Source: Pseudomonadota bacterium
Lineage (GTDB): Bacteria; Pseudomonadota; Gammaproteobacteria; Steroidobacterales; Steroidobacteraceae
Reading direction: 5' to 3'
Length of the DNA stretch: 64,000 nt
Assembly: GCA_023423065.1 (NCBI GenBank)
Contig: JAFAGC010000010.1
Location: forward strand, 1-64,000
The position numbers were made by a program, and so were the translations under genes. The notes under the pieces were generated by a model. The model ran no database searches and was not told the origin of the DNA. It worked only from the letters and a program-made list of their open reading frames with translations. Of this stretch, positions 1 through 8,027 are shown one piece after another; within the stretch, counting starts at the first letter, position 1; every line of letters starts with the position of its first letter.

Positions 1-84
1 GGGCGCGGCCGGGGCCGCGCCGGTCGAAGGCGGAACCGCGCCCGCCTCCTGCATCTTCTTAAGCGCTCTTTCGACGAGACTCAT
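1..84 (-). CDS. XrtA-associated tyrosine autokinase, N-terminal fragment
   Basis: Only the first 28 codons lie in the window; the gene runs off the left edge. The ATG at 84 gives a protein beginning MSLVERALKKMQEAG followed by a Pro/Ala-rich stretch. Exopolysaccharide/PEP-CTERM locus tyrosine autokinases (CpsD/BY-kinase type) typically begin with a similar charged helix. The gene lies 15 bases downstream of the Wzz-like chain-length gene, where this kinase normally sits, and would phosphorylate itself to control chain length and export. The call rests on the N-terminus and on synteny; the catalytic domain is not visible. Confidence 0.6.
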   Translation of the reverse strand, partial: MSLVERALKKMQEAGAVPPSTGAAPAAP

Positions 85-99
85 GGCGCAACCCCGCAG

Positions 100-1704
100 T
101 TAACCCAGATGCTGGCGCAGCAATTTCGAAACGGGACCCTGCGCGGCCAGTGCCACGATGAACGCCAGGACCAGCATTCCCGAGGCGATGGAGTAACGCA
201 TCAGGCCGCGGCGCATCTCCCCGCGATATTTGTCGATCCACGTGCGCGTCACCGCGCCGAGCACCGGCAGCCCGGTCAGCTCGGCCAGCGAGCGCTCGGA
301 GGAGAACACGGGGCGCAGCATGTGCAGTAGATAGGCGACGGCGGTGCCGAGCGCGAGGCCGAGCAGCAGCACCACCGTGAGCAACAGCGGACGATTCGGG
401 AAGTTGGGCTTGAATCCCACCGTCGGCGGATCGACCACGTTGAACGCGACGACACCGGTCGCCTCGGCGTCGCTCGAGACGCGCGTGCGCTCCAGGCGCG
501 CCAGCAGTTCGTTGTACTGCGTCTTGGTCACGTCGTAGTCGCGCGTGAGACGCGCGTACTCGGCCTCGACTTCCGGCGCGGTGTCGACGAGCTGGCGCAG
601 CTGCGCGGCATTGCGCTGATGATTGGCAAGCTCGACGCGCAACGCGGCGAGCTCGACGTCCACCTGGTTGATCGACGCCTGGATGCCCTGGTAGAGCGGA
701 TTCGAGTGCGCGCCGGCGACCGCCGCGGCGCCCGGATCCCCGCGCCGCAGTGCTTCGATCTCCTGTTTCTGGCGGGCCTGCAGCTGCGCGAGCACCTCGC
801 GCGTCGCGATGACGTCGGGGTGCTTGTCGGTGAACCGCAGCAGCATGTCATCGAGCCGAGCCTGGGTTTCCTGGATGCGCGAGGCGGTGTCCTGCGACTG
901 GCCGGGCTGGTTCGAGGTGCTGGCCGCCGTGCCGGTCGGCACGACGAACGGCGTCTCGCCGCGCAGCTGGCGCTGCAGCTCGTTACGGCGGCTGACGGCG
1001 ATGTTGATCGCGGATTCGAGCCGTTTGACTTCCTGCGTCTCGGTCGTCAGGCGGGAGAAATGATCGCCTTCGGCGCCCGGCACGAGGCCGAAGTTGCGCT
1101 TCTTGAATTCGGCGAGCCGCGCTTCGGCTTCCCCGAGGCGGCGGTCGTAGTCGGCGATCTGTTCGCGCAGGAAACGCTCGGCGGATGCATTGCCCGAGTG
1201 CTCGGAACCCATCGTGTCCTCGACGAACGAATTCAGCAGGACGTCGACCACTCGCAGCGCGATCCGCCGGTCCTTGTCCGAATATGCGATGCGGTACAGC
1301 GTGTTCGGGATGCGCGGATCGCGCACCGTCGGCGCCTCCAGCGTGATCGCGATGCGCGAGGAGAGATCGGTGAGGAGCGCGTCGCGCTGCTGCGGCGTGA
1401 CGACGCCGCGATCGAGCCCGACCTGCGTGACGACCTTGTCGAGATGCGCGCGGCCGAGCAGCTGCTGGCGCACGAGGTTCAGCTGCATCTCGACGTTCTG
1501 CGTGACGGCGATGCCTTCCAGCTGCTGGCTGAGCGCGGTGCGGGTATCGACGTTGACGCGCGCATACGACTCGTAGCGGTCCGGCATCATGTACACGACG
1601 AACCAGCCGATCGCGCACACCGCCCAGGCCGTCACGAGCGCGAAGCGGCGGAAACGCCAGGCGCCGCGCAATTCAGAACGGATCCTTTCGATGAGTTGAT
1701 GCAT
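100..1704 (-). CDS. XrtA-system Wzz/GumC-like chain-length determinant
   Basis: This 534-residue inner-membrane protein is of the polysaccharide co-polymerase family that sets exopolysaccharide chain length and links polymerase to export. A first membrane segment lies at about residues 18-38. A long periplasmic region with coiled-coil character (about 170-420) follows, then a second membrane segment at about 439-462 preceded by a Pro/Asn-rich stretch typical of Wzz proteins. A third hydrophobic segment near 506-522 is found in the exosortase-associated subfamily. No Walker motifs are present, so the kinase is a separate protein, encoded immediately downstream. It lies 4 bases after the export gene, so both are probably on one transcript. 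Confidence 0.9.
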   Translation of the reverse strand: MHQLIERIRSELRGAWRFRRFALVTAWAVCAIGWFVVYMMPDRYESYARVNVDTRTALSQQLEGIAVTQNVEMQLNLVRQQLLGRAHLDKVVTQVGLDRGVVTPQQRDALLTDLSSRIAITLEAPTVRDPRIPNTLYRIAYSDKDRRIALRVVDVLLNSFVEDTMGSEHSGNASAERFLREQIADYDRRLGEAEARLAEFKKRNFGLVPGAEGDHFSRLTTETQEVKRLESAINIAVSRRNELQRQLRGETPFVVPTGTAASTSNQPGQSQDTASRIQETQARLDDMLLRFTDKHPDVIATREVLAQLQARQKQEIEALRRGDPGAAAVAGAHSNPLYQGIQASINQVDVELAALRVELANHQRNAAQLRQLVDTAPEVEAEYARLTRDYDVTKTQYNELLARLERTRVSSDAEATGVVAFNVVDPPTVGFKPNFPNRPLLLTVVLLLGLALGTAVAYLLHMLRPVFSSERSLAELTGLPVLGAVTRTWIDKYRGEMRRGLMRYSIASGMLVLAFIVALAAQGPVSKLLRQHLG

Positions 1705-1708
1705 GCGC

Positions 1709-2365
1709 TTACAGCCGCGACTCGGGCACGACCAGCACGTCGCCCGGGCGCAGTTCCAGGTTCTGCGACATGTCGCCCTTGTTGATGAGGTTCGCGAGCT
1801 TCACGCGCAGCGTCGTTTCCTTCCCGTCGACGGTGCGCACGATCTTCGCGCGATTGCCGGCCGCGAACGGCGCCAGTCCGCCCGTCGCGAGGACGACGTC
1901 GAGCACGCGCATGCCTTCGCGATAGGCGATCGACTGCGGCGTCGTCACCTGGCCGATCACCTTGACCTGACTGAACGCGCTCACCGGCACGCTCACGATC
2001 ACGTTGACCTGCGGCGAGCGGATGAACTCCGAGAGGACCTTCTCGATGTCGCGGGCGAGCTGCGACGGCATCTTGCCCACGGCGACCATGTCTTCCACCA
2101 GCGGCGTGGAAATCTTGCCGTCCGGTCGCACCGGCACGGTGGAGGTGAGCTCCGGGTTGCGCCACACGAAGATCTGCAACGTGTCGCCCGGTCCGATCAG
2201 GTAGTTAGCCCCGACGGACGGATGCTGGACGACCGGCGCGGTTTCGGCGGCGGCCGCGGGCGCGGTCGCCTGGGGAGCGGGGGTTGCCGGCGGTGTCTGC
2301 GCGCGCGCCGTCGCGATCGCGAGGCACGACAGGGCGATGGCACCGATGAGACCGAAAACTTTCAT
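1709..2365 (-). CDS. XrtA-associated polysaccharide export protein (Wza/GumB-like)
   Basis: The 218-residue protein has an N-terminal signal peptide (about residues 1-22, ending ATARAQ), an Ala/Pro-rich linker, a Poly_export domain at about 50-130 (LIGPGDTLQIFVWRNPEL) and an SLBB-type domain to the end (MRVLDVVLATGGLAPFA). It is the periplasmic/outer-membrane component that passes polysaccharide to the outside. It is shorter than E. coli Wza, as usual for exosortase-locus versions, and has no lipobox cysteine. It lies just upstream of the Wzz-like gene. A 141-base gap separates it from prsT; no convincing promoter or terminator is visible there. Confidence 0.9.
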   Translation of the reverse strand: MKVFGLIGAIALSCLAIATARAQTPPATPAPQATAPAAAAETAPVVQHPSVGANYLIGPGDTLQIFVWRNPELTSTVPVRPDGKISTPLVEDMVAVGKMPSQLARDIEKVLSEFIRSPQVNVIVSVPVSAFSQVKVIGQVTTPQSIAYREGMRVLDVVLATGGLAPFAAGNRAKIVRTVDGKETTLRVKLANLINKGDMSQNLELRPGDVLVVPESRL

Positions 2366-2506
2366 TCGAAGGCCTTGCGGGGTCCGCTGTCACACTCGGG
2401 TTGACACCCGGGCTTGGAATTCTGCCGCAATCGCCGCGACAAATTATTGAATTTCATGGAAATGACTGGGCAAAGCGTGACGCGAATCCGTTTTCGGCGC
2501 CAGCCC

Positions 2507-5182
2507 TCAAAGCGGGGCCTTGTTGAGCCGCTCCAGCAGCTTCTCGGCCTCGGACCGGCTTTCGAAGTTGGCGCTGTCGTCCAGGATCGTCTTGAGCCTG
2601 CTCAGGGCATCGCCCGACTTGCCGGTCTGGGCCAGCGCGGCCGCGTAGTGATACTGGATGTCGCGGTTCTGGGCGCTGACCTCTGCGGCCCGCTTGAGGA
2701 TGGGCAGACCCTCCGCGACCGACCCCGTCCGGACCAGGATCCAGCCGAGCGTATCGGCCACTTCCGGAGAATCGGGCGCCAGGGCTTGCGCGCGCCGCGC
2801 CGTTTCCAGCGCACGGCCGTCGCCCAGCTCCAGGTACAGCCAGGCCAGGTTGTTGAGCGCCACGGGATCGCGCGGCTGCCGGGCGAGCATCGCCTCGTAC
2901 TGGCGGGCGGCCGCCTTCCAGTCCGAGGCACGCGCATAAGCCTCACCCAGCACCATGCGGGCGCGCAGGTCTTCCGGATTCGAATCCAGCCACTTTTCCA
3001 GCGGCTCGGTCGGCTTGGGCAGTTTGCCGGCGGTCCGCAGCTGGTAGCTCTTGATCGCGAGTTCGCCCGAAGGCTGGCGTTGCGCGGCCTGGGACAGCGC
3101 ACGCTCCGCTTCCGGATATTGCTGCAGTGCCGTGCGGACCTCGGCTTCGAGAACGAGGACTTCCGCGTCCTGGGGCCGTGCGCCGCGCAGCGCATCCACG
3201 CGCTTGAGGGCGGCCTGGGTATTGCCGCTCTGCAATTCGAGGTACGCGAACACGCCCTCCGCCGGCAGCCAGTTGGGGCGCAGCTTCAGCGCCCGCTGCA
3301 GCGATTCGCGCGCGGCATCCATCTGCTCGAGCGCGACCTGCGCGCGGCCGAGATTCAGCCAAAGGGTCGCGTTGGTGGGATCCGCCTCGGTACCGGCCCG
3401 GAAGTGTTCGATCGCGGGGTCGTAACGCGCGGTACCTAGATAGATGAGTCCCGCGGCATTCTGGGTCTCGGCCACGAGATTCGATCCCTTCACGGCCTCC
3501 GCGATGACGGCCGCCGCCTCCTTGGCGTCGTCGCGTTGCAGCGCGAGCTGCGCGAGCAGCAGCCGCGCCTCGGTCGCGTGCACGTCCTCGCGCCGCAGTT
3601 TCTCGAGATTCTCCACCGCCGCGCCGCGCTCGCCGCCGATCAGCTGGACGCGCGCGAGCGCGAGACGCAATCCCGCGTGATTCGCATTGCGCGCGAGCGC
3701 GCCTTCGAGCAGCTGGCGCGCGCGCGGCACTTCGCGCGCGGCCATGTGCAGCTGCGCCGCCATCAACACGAGATCGGGATCGCCGGGCCGTTCGGCCAGC
3801 ATGGCATCGAGCTTGCGGCGTGCGGCCGCTTCGCCTTCGACCTGGGAAGTCGCCGCGAGCAAGAGCCGGTCGGCGACCGGATCGCGCGTGGTGCCCGGTT
3901 CGCGCAGCAGCGCGAGGGCCTTCGCGCCCTGCTCCGAGCGGATGTAGGCCGCGGCGAGTTGCAGCTTCAGGCCGTGGTTATCGGGCGATTTTTCGTATTC
4001 GCGCTCGATCAGCGCGAGCGACCTGGGGTTGTCTCCGGCCTGCAGGCGGGCCGCCTCGAAGAGCTGCGACACCGAGCGCTCGGCGCCAGGTACGTCGAGC
4101 ACCGGCACCAGCACGCGCAACGCGCTGTCGGGATCCTCGAGTCGCAGACGCACCTGCGCCAGCAGTTGCCGGGCCTCCATGTTGTTGGGCATCTGTTCGA
4201 TGACCCGCGTGAGCTCCTGGCTCGCCTGCGAGAGATTTCCCTGGGCGGCAAGCGCCACTCCGAGCAGGAAGCGCGCGCGCGTGAACTGCGGCGCCTGGTT
4301 GACCACCTTGCGCAGCTCGACGGCCGCACCCTCGAAGTCGTTGGCCGCCATCTGCACGCGCGCGGAATTCAGCGCCGCGATCGGCGATCCCGGAACGACA
4401 CGCGACAACACGCCCACGGTCGCGCGCGCCTTCTCAAGGTCGCGATTGGTGATCTGCACCTCGGTCAGGGTGACGAGCAGCGCGACCTGCTTGAGCACAT
4501 CGAGCTGCCGCGGCGCGAGGCCCGAAGCCCGTTCGAGCGCGTCCTGTGCCTCCTGTGTCGAGGATGCGCGCGCGAGCAGCGCTCCACGCACGAACCATGC
4601 GAGCGCCGAGTCCGGAAAGTCGCGGGTCAACGCGCGCGATTTTTCGAGCGCGCCGTTCATGTCGCCCTGCGCGGCGCGCATCTCGATGAAGCCGGCGGCG
4701 GCGCTCACGAGCCGCGCGTCGCGTTCGAGCGCCGCGGCGAAGGCGCGCTCGGCCTCAGCGGGCTGACCGAGCGCCTGGTGGGCGAAGCCGCGATACAGCC
4801 AGGCGGTCGCGGGTTGTTTGTCGTCCGGCTCGCCGAGTCTCGCGAGCACCTCGGCGTTGCGGCCCGCGGCGAGGTCGACGCGATACGCGAGGTCGGCGCG
4901 GCGCTCCGGTTCGAAACCCTCCGGCACGGCGCGCAGTTCGCGTTCCGCCGCGCCCTGGTCGCCGAGCCACAACGCGACTTCCGAGAGCAGCAGGCGCGCC
5001 TTGGGCAGCTCGGTCCCGTCCTTGAGCGCGTTGCGCAGCTCGATCAGCGCGCCGCGCTGCTCGCCCTTCGCGATGAGCGCCTCGGCGCGTTCCACGCGCT
5101 GCTCCGGGCTGCGGAAGTAATCGCAGCCGGTGACCGACAACGCGGCGAACAACACACTGGCCAGGTAGATCGATCGCTTCAT
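2507..5182 (-). CDS. prsT: PEP-CTERM system TPR-repeat lipoprotein PrsT
   Basis: The ATG at 5182 overlaps the exosortase stop as ATGA and gives an 891-residue protein. It begins with a lipoprotein signal peptide (MKRSIYLASVLFAALSVTGC, lipobox VTGC) followed by tandem tetratricopeptide repeats through the rest of the protein, for example ALNNLAWLYLELGDG and ATLWLNLGRAQVALEQ. This matches the large TPR lipoprotein encoded in XrtA exopolysaccharide loci, thought to scaffold export or assembly in the periplasm. The frame stays open a further 77 codons upstream, but that part overlaps exosortase and has a different, Arg-rich composition, so the internal ATG is chosen. Its exact role is not established. 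Confidence 0.9.
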   Translation of the reverse strand: MKRSIYLASVLFAALSVTGCDYFRSPEQRVERAEALIAKGEQRGALIELRNALKDGTELPKARLLLSEVALWLGDQGAAERELRAVPEGFEPERRADLAYRVDLAAGRNAEVLARLGEPDDKQPATAWLYRGFAHQALGQPAEAERAFAAALERDARLVSAAAGFIEMRAAQGDMNGALEKSRALTRDFPDSALAWFVRGALLARASSTQEAQDALERASGLAPRQLDVLKQVALLVTLTEVQITNRDLEKARATVGVLSRVVPGSPIAALNSARVQMAANDFEGAAVELRKVVNQAPQFTRARFLLGVALAAQGNLSQASQELTRVIEQMPNNMEARQLLAQVRLRLEDPDSALRVLVPVLDVPGAERSVSQLFEAARLQAGDNPRSLALIEREYEKSPDNHGLKLQLAAAYIRSEQGAKALALLREPGTTRDPVADRLLLAATSQVEGEAAARRKLDAMLAERPGDPDLVLMAAQLHMAAREVPRARQLLEGALARNANHAGLRLALARVQLIGGERGAAVENLEKLRREDVHATEARLLLAQLALQRDDAKEAAAVIAEAVKGSNLVAETQNAAGLIYLGTARYDPAIEHFRAGTEADPTNATLWLNLGRAQVALEQMDAARESLQRALKLRPNWLPAEGVFAYLELQSGNTQAALKRVDALRGARPQDAEVLVLEAEVRTALQQYPEAERALSQAAQRQPSGELAIKSYQLRTAGKLPKPTEPLEKWLDSNPEDLRARMVLGEAYARASDWKAAARQYEAMLARQPRDPVALNNLAWLYLELGDGRALETARRAQALAPDSPEVADTLGWILVRTGSVAEGLPILKRAAEVSAQNRDIQYHYAAALAQTGKSGDALSRLKTILDDSANFESRSEAEKLLERLNKAPL

Positions 5183-6654
5183 GGATTTCGGGTCTCGACG
5201 ATGTGTTTGAGGGTTTCGCGCGCCGCCACGCAATCCGCGGCATCGCAGCGGGCGCGCAGCGCGATCAGGGCGGCCGCGGGGGCGCCGGACAGGGAACGCA
5301 ATCCGTAATCGAGCTGCAGCCTGAGCGCGCTTCGATAGCCGCGTCCGTCGAGCCGGTAGCTGTACCAGACGACCCATTCGCCGGTCGGGCCCGTGGCGCG
5401 CACTTCCGTCCACGGCGCGGGCGCCGCCTGACTACCGCGCGTGGCGCGCAGTCCTTCGCCCAGCAACGAATTGCCGAAGCCGACGATTTCCTCGCCCTGG
5501 CGTTGCGCGGCGTAACCCACGAGATACGCCTCCACGGGACGGTCGGCGCCGCGGATCGAGCCATGCAGCTCGCGCGTCGCGCCATTGAACTTCGGCCGCC
5601 AGTCATCAGGCGCCGTCGATTCGACGAACCCCGCACCGGCGCGCATCGCAAGTTCGAGCTGCGCGTCGCTCGCGCGATTGCCGTCGAGCAATATCCAGGT
5701 CGGCACGATGGCGAGCCCGAGCGCCGCGGCGATCGCTCCGTCGCGCGGGATGGACGGGCCGCTGGGCGCGGGCAGCTCGGGCGGCGCCGTGCCTTCGGCC
5801 GGCCAGCGGCGCACCACGAGGAAGTACAGCACCATCATTCCGGCGAACATGTACCAGCCGAAACTGTAGTGCTCGTTGACCACGAGCGAGTGCTGCATGT
5901 CGGTCAGGTGACCGGCCAGCACGATGATGAAGATGCGCAGCCAGTTCGTGGCCATCGCGAGCAGCAGCGCGAAGGCCACGAGCTTGATGCGCGTTCCCAC
6001 GCCGTCGCGATTGATCTCGCCGTACAGCAGCGAGATCGTGAGCGCCACGACGAAGAAGTGCAGGCCGCTGCAACCATCGGCGATCGCGAACGTTCCGAGC
6101 GGCAGCTCGAACATGTTGTTGACGAAGTGGGCCGGTATGTCCGAGATGCGCAGCATCAGCCGCACGGCACCGACGGAGACCGCGTTGAGCAGCGGCAGCA
6201 CCGCGTCCCAGACGGGAATCGCGAGATACAGCCACGCAAGCGGAAACGCGAGACCACGCGACATGCGCCAGCCGAACATCGCGAGCAGCGCGCTCGCGGC
6301 CAGCGCCGGCAACGCCGCCTGGTGCACGATCTGCAGGCCCGCGCGATAGGCGATCATCCAGCACAACGCGCCCGCCGCCAGCAACGCGATCGCCGGCAGG
6401 AACGGCTGGGCGGCGCCGGCGGCCCAGCGCGCGCGATCGCGCCAGATCATCCACAGGCCGAGCGCGACCACGACGTAGCCGTGCGTGTACGTGCGGCCGA
6501 CCGTGTCCTCCCACTTCTGCATCAGCGAAAACGTGCTGGGCCAGAACGCCGCGAACGTCACCAGCACCGTCACGATGGCCGCGATGGCGCGTCGCTGCGT
6601 GGTGGTGTCCGCCGGAATCGCGGTCGCGACCTGCAGGCCTGATGGAGAATTCAT
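5179..6654 (-). CDS. xrtA: Exosortase A fused to EpsI domain
   Basis: The 491-residue polytopic membrane protein carries the exosortase catalytic triad: Cys195 in ADGCSGLHF, Arg240 in TNWLRIF and His262 in NEHYSFGW. Residues 1 to about 285 form the transmembrane transpeptidase core. The C-terminal part (about 310-490) is a periplasmic EpsI-like domain (VESTAPDDWRPKFNG, EIVGFGNSLLG). Exosortase A cleaves PEP-CTERM proteins and transfers them to an acceptor. The ATG at 6654 overlaps the prsR stop as ATGA, and the stop overlaps the prsT start in the same way, so translation is probably coupled. No PEP-CTERM substrate was recognised in the window. Confidence 0.95.
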   Translation of the reverse strand: MNSPSGLQVATAIPADTTTQRRAIAAIVTVLVTFAAFWPSTFSLMQKWEDTVGRTYTHGYVVVALGLWMIWRDRARWAAGAAQPFLPAIALLAAGALCWMIAYRAGLQIVHQAALPALAASALLAMFGWRMSRGLAFPLAWLYLAIPVWDAVLPLLNAVSVGAVRLMLRISDIPAHFVNNMFELPLGTFAIADGCSGLHFFVVALTISLLYGEINRDGVGTRIKLVAFALLLAMATNWLRIFIIVLAGHLTDMQHSLVVNEHYSFGWYMFAGMMVLYFLVVRRWPAEGTAPPELPAPSGPSIPRDGAIAAALGLAIVPTWILLDGNRASDAQLELAMRAGAGFVESTAPDDWRPKFNGATRELHGSIRGADRPVEAYLVGYAAQRQGEEIVGFGNSLLGEGLRATRGSQAAPAPWTEVRATGPTGEWVVWYSYRLDGRGYRSALRLQLDYGLRSLSGAPAAALIALRARCDAADCVAARETLKHIVETRNP

Positions 6655-8027
6655 GAGCCGGGACTCGCGCCGTACTTGGCCATGAGGTCGTACAACGTCG
6701 GGCGGCTCACGCCGAGCAGTTCGGCCGCGTGCGAAACGTTGTTGTCGCAGATGGCCAGCGCCTGCTGGACCGCCTGGCGTTCGGCGCGCGTGCGGACCTC
6801 CTTGAGGTTGAACAGCAACGTCCCCTCGCCCGCGTTCTTGAGGCCGAGGTCTTCGGCCGTGAGCATCGCGCCGTCGGCCATGATGACCGCGGCCTTCACC
6901 TTGTTCTCGAGCTCGCGCACGTTGCCGGGCCAGCGGTAGGCCTCGAGCGCCGCGATCGCATCGTCGGTGAAGCCGCGCTTCGGCCGGCCCTGCGCACCGT
7001 TGTACTTGCGGAGCATCGCGTGCGCGAGCACGGTGGGTCCGCCGCGCCGCTCGCGCAGCGGCGGCACGTTGACCGTGACTTCGCTGATGCGGAAGAAGAG
7101 GTCTTCGCGGAATTTCTGCTCGGCGATGAGCTGCTGCAGGTCCTTGTTGGTGGCGCACACGACGCGCACGTTGACGGGGATCTCCTGGCGGCCGCCGATG
7201 CGTTCGATGACGCGGTCCTGCAGGAAGCGCAGTAGTTTGGCCTGCAGCTGCAGCGGCATGTCGCCGATCTCGTCGAGGAACAACGTTCCGCCGCTCGCCA
7301 CCTCGATCTTGCCGGGGGTCTGCTTCACCGCGCCCGTGAACGCGCCCTTTTCGTGGCCGAACAGCTCGCTCTCCAGCAAGGTCTCCGGAATGGCCGCGCA
7401 GTTGATCGCGACGAAACGCGCGTCCTTGCGTCCGCTCTGCGAATGCACCGCGCGGGCGATGAGCTCCTTGCCCGTGCCGCTTTCGCCGAGGATCAGCACC
7501 GACACGTCGGCCGGCGCGACCTTCTCGATCATGCGGCAGACGCGCACCATCGCGTCGTCGGTCGCGATGAGGCCCTCGAACGGCGCGCGCAACTGCGCTT
7601 CCTGGAGCTGGCGGTTCTGCCGCTCGAGCTCGTGCAGCCGGAACGCGCGTCCCACGATCAGGCGCAACACGTCCGCGTCGAGCGGCTTCTGGTAGAAATC
7701 GTAGGCGCCGTGCGCCACCGCGCGCATCGCGTTGTCTCGGTCCGCGTTGCCGGTGATCACGATGATGCGCGTATGCGGCGCGAGGCTCAGGATCTCCTTG
7801 AGCGTGCGCATGCCCTCGCTCGTGCCTTCGGCATCGGGCGGCAGACCGAGGTCCTGCAGCACCACCGCCGGTTCGTGCCGGCGAATCTGCGCGAGCGCCT
7901 CTTCGCGGTCGCCGGCCACGACGACCTCGTATTCGTCGAAGCTCCAGCGCAGCTGCTTCTGCAGCCCGAGGTCGTCCTCGACGACCAGCAGCTTCGGCTT
8001 CACGATGGATTCGGACGTCGCGCTCAT
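6651..8027 (-). CDS. prsR: PEP-CTERM-box response regulator PrsR (sigma-54 activator)
   Basis: The 458-residue NtrC-type regulator has a receiver domain (phospho-acceptor Asp59 in VVLQDLGLP), a sigma-54 AAA+ domain with Walker A GESGTGKE at 181-188 and the sigma-54 contact motif GAFTGA at 228-233, and a C-terminal Fis-type helix-turn-helix (NNVSHAAELLGVSRPTLYDLM). It is the partner of PrsK and is expected to activate sigma-54 promoters of PEP-CTERM protein genes. It overlaps prsK and xrtA by ATGA. Its presence implies that target promoters with PrsR sites lie elsewhere in the genome. Confidence 0.95.
   Translation of the reverse strand: MSATSESIVKPKLLVVEDDLGLQKQLRWSFDEYEVVVAGDREEALAQIRRHEPAVVLQDLGLPPDAEGTSEGMRTLKEILSLAPHTRIIVITGNADRDNAMRAVAHGAYDFYQKPLDADVLRLIVGRAFRLHELERQNRQLQEAQLRAPFEGLIATDDAMVRVCRMIEKVAPADVSVLILGESGTGKELIARAVHSQSGRKDARFVAINCAAIPETLLESELFGHEKGAFTGAVKQTPGKIEVASGGTLFLDEIGDMPLQLQAKLLRFLQDRVIERIGGRQEIPVNVRVVCATNKDLQQLIAEQKFREDLFFRISEVTVNVPPLRERRGGPTVLAHAMLRKYNGAQGRPKRGFTDDAIAALEAYRWPGNVRELENKVKAAVIMADGAMLTAEDLGLKNAGEGTLLFNLKEVRTRAERQAVQQALAICDNNVSHAAELLGVSRPTLYDLMAKYGASPGS

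Noticed and set aside
2440..2506. Sequence GGGCAAAGCGTGACGCG before prsT looked like part of a c-di-GMP aptamer
   Set aside because: It lacks the ordered GGCAAACC, P2 hairpin and GACGCAAAGC elements and has no closing helix on either strand.
2366..2506. Possible sigma-54 promoter before the export gene
   Set aside because: A TTGC-like -12 element is present, but the essential GG of the -24 element is missing at the required distance.
3536..5308. Long plus-strand frame opposite prsT
   Set aside because: It is a shadow of the TPR repeats; Arg/Gln-rich and without a family match.
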